From Comamonadaceae bacterium (GTDB taxonomy: Bacteria > Pseudomonadota > Gammaproteobacteria > Burkholderiales > Rhodocyclaceae), in NCBI GenBank assembly GCA_029255645.1, contig JANLJE010000014.1, positions 20,131-84,130 of the forward strand: DNA of 64,000 bases, in the 5' to 3' direction. Positions 63,358 through 64,000 of this stretch are shown here, piece by piece. A program made the translations under genes and the position numbers. Each line of letters opens with the position of its first letter. Position 1 is the stretch's first letter. The notes beneath the pieces are model-generated. The model was not told where the DNA came from. It worked only from the letters and a program-made list of their open reading frames with translations, and did not search any database.

Positions 63358-64000
63358 ATGTCGATGAATTCCTTTCATAGCCGCAAGCCCCGGCCCGCAC
63401 CGGCAGTTCAGGAAAAGGCGCGACCGGAACGCCATGGCCTGCGCCTCGACCAGCTCCTGGTCGAGCAGGGTCTGGCCGCCTCGCGCACCCTGGCGCAGCG
63501 GCTGATCGCGGCAGGGCAGGTGGCGTGCGAGGGCGAGGTGCTGCTGAAACCCTCGCAGCTCCTGCCTGCCGATGCCCGCCTGGAAGTGGCCGCCGCGGCG
63601 GACGACTCCTATGTCTCCCGCGGCGCCATCAAGCTAGCCGCGGCCCTGCGCCAGAGCGGCGTGAATCCCAAGGGCTGGGTCTGCCTCGATGTCGGCCAAT
63701 CCACCGGCGGTTTCACCGACTGCCTGCTCCAGGCCGGGGCGGCGCGGGTGGTGGGCGTCGATGTGGGCCACGCTCAGCTCCATCCCCGGCTCGCGGCCGA
63801 TCCCCGCGTCACCGCCTTCGAAGGCATCAACTGCCGCGCCCTCGAGGCAGCCGACCTGGGGGAGGCCATGCCCGCCCAGGGCTTTGACCTGATCGTGGCG
63901 GACGTAAGCTTCATTTCGCTCACCCTGATCCTGCCCCGGCTGCCGGCCCTCCTGGCGCCGACAGGGCAGATGCTGCTCTTGGTGAAGCCTCAGTTCGAGG
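63358..64000 (+). CDS. tlyA: TlyA family rRNA methyltransferase/hemolysin-like, 3' end outside window
   Basis: The first 214 codons are in the window and the frame stays open to its end. An S4 RNA-binding domain (RLDQLLVEQGLAASRTLAQRLIAAGQVACEG) is followed by a FtsJ-like methyltransferase with YVSRGAIKLAAAL, CLDVGQSTGGFTDCLLQAGAARVVGVDVGHAQL and DLIVADVSFISL. TlyA proteins methylate the 2'-O of rRNA. ATG 63358 or 63364 is the start. Position behind ahcY is the usual one in betaproteobacteria. Confidence 0.9.
   Translation, partial: MSMNSFHSRKPRPAPAVQEKARPERHGLRLDQLLVEQGLAASRTLAQRLIAAGQVACEGEVLLKPSQLLPADARLEVAAAADDSYVSRGAIKLAAALRQSGVNPKGWVCLDVGQSTGGFTDCLLQAGAARVVGVDVGHAQLHPRLAADPRVTAFEGINCRALEAADLGEAMPAQGFDLIVADVSFISLTLILPRLPALLAPTGQMLLLVKPQFE

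Overview
The window looks like a high-GC betaproteobacterial chromosome, most likely Rhodocyclales. The reasons are the beta-type gshA/gshB pair, a short PTS relay (EIIA-HPr-EI), metX-metW, the NtrY/NtrX-like pair beside trkA and rsmB, the order htpX-fmt-def-lysM-dprA-smg-topB, and an SAH riboswitch in front of ahcY followed by tlyA. The family-level placement is inference. I recognised no rRNA, tRNA or CRISPR array.

Region 1 (1-13.7 kb) is a mobile, mosaic island of prophage or satellite remnants. Its core is a repeated module: the 3' end of a tyrosine-integrase gene on the minus strand, a frameshifted phage lysozyme, a holin and a distinctive long-stem terminator, followed by a different cargo each time. 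Three terminator copies (near 2.2, 4.6 and 8.6 kb) each open a cargo block. Block 1 is a Fic AMP-transferase. Block 2 is an AAA ATPase with a RloB/TOPRIM nuclease and a WYL-like protein (AbiL/RloAB-like) plus a divergent unknown gene. Block 3 is an AbiEi/AbiEii toxin-antitoxin pair. Each block ends at an integrase 3' end; only the last integrase (10170-11372) is complete. Beyond it lie an XRE regulator, a MazEF pair, an AT-rich stretch with short direct repeats, a decayed second fic gene and a possible transposase scrap.

Region 2 (13.7-34.6 kb) is chromosomal backbone: an ABC-F protein (YheS), an HD-GYP phosphodiesterase, an M61 peptidase, a methyltransferase and ROK sugar kinase pair, a thioredoxin-like protein with a permease, priA, hemE, a thioesterase, and then the minus-strand run trkA, NtrX-like, NtrY-like, DUF4390, rsmB. 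The NtrX-like regulator has a visibly decayed AAA+ domain.

Region 3 (34.6-51.8 kb) holds an S1/P1 nuclease, a protein kinase fused to a cyclic-nucleotide-binding domain, a chemoreceptor, the ABC-F protein YbiT, a soluble histidine kinase with a response regulator-TPR protein, glutathione synthesis (gshA, gshB), apbE, the PTS relay and methionine synthesis (metX-metW). metX is preceded by a well-formed SAM-II riboswitch and an intrinsic terminator.

Region 4 (51.8-64 kb) carries lapA, htpX, fmt-def, a LysM protein, dprA, smg, topB, rsuA-oxyR, a DUF1857 gene, then the SAH-riboswitch-controlled ahcY and the start of tlyA. Together metX (SAM-II) and ahcY (SAH) put both ends of the methyl cycle under RNA control.

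An unexpected pattern runs through the backbone: many genes end in short (10-17 bp) tandem duplications that include, or lie just after, the stop codon (at least ten cases). It is absent from the mobile island genes, apart from a 7 x 11 bp array after the first gene.
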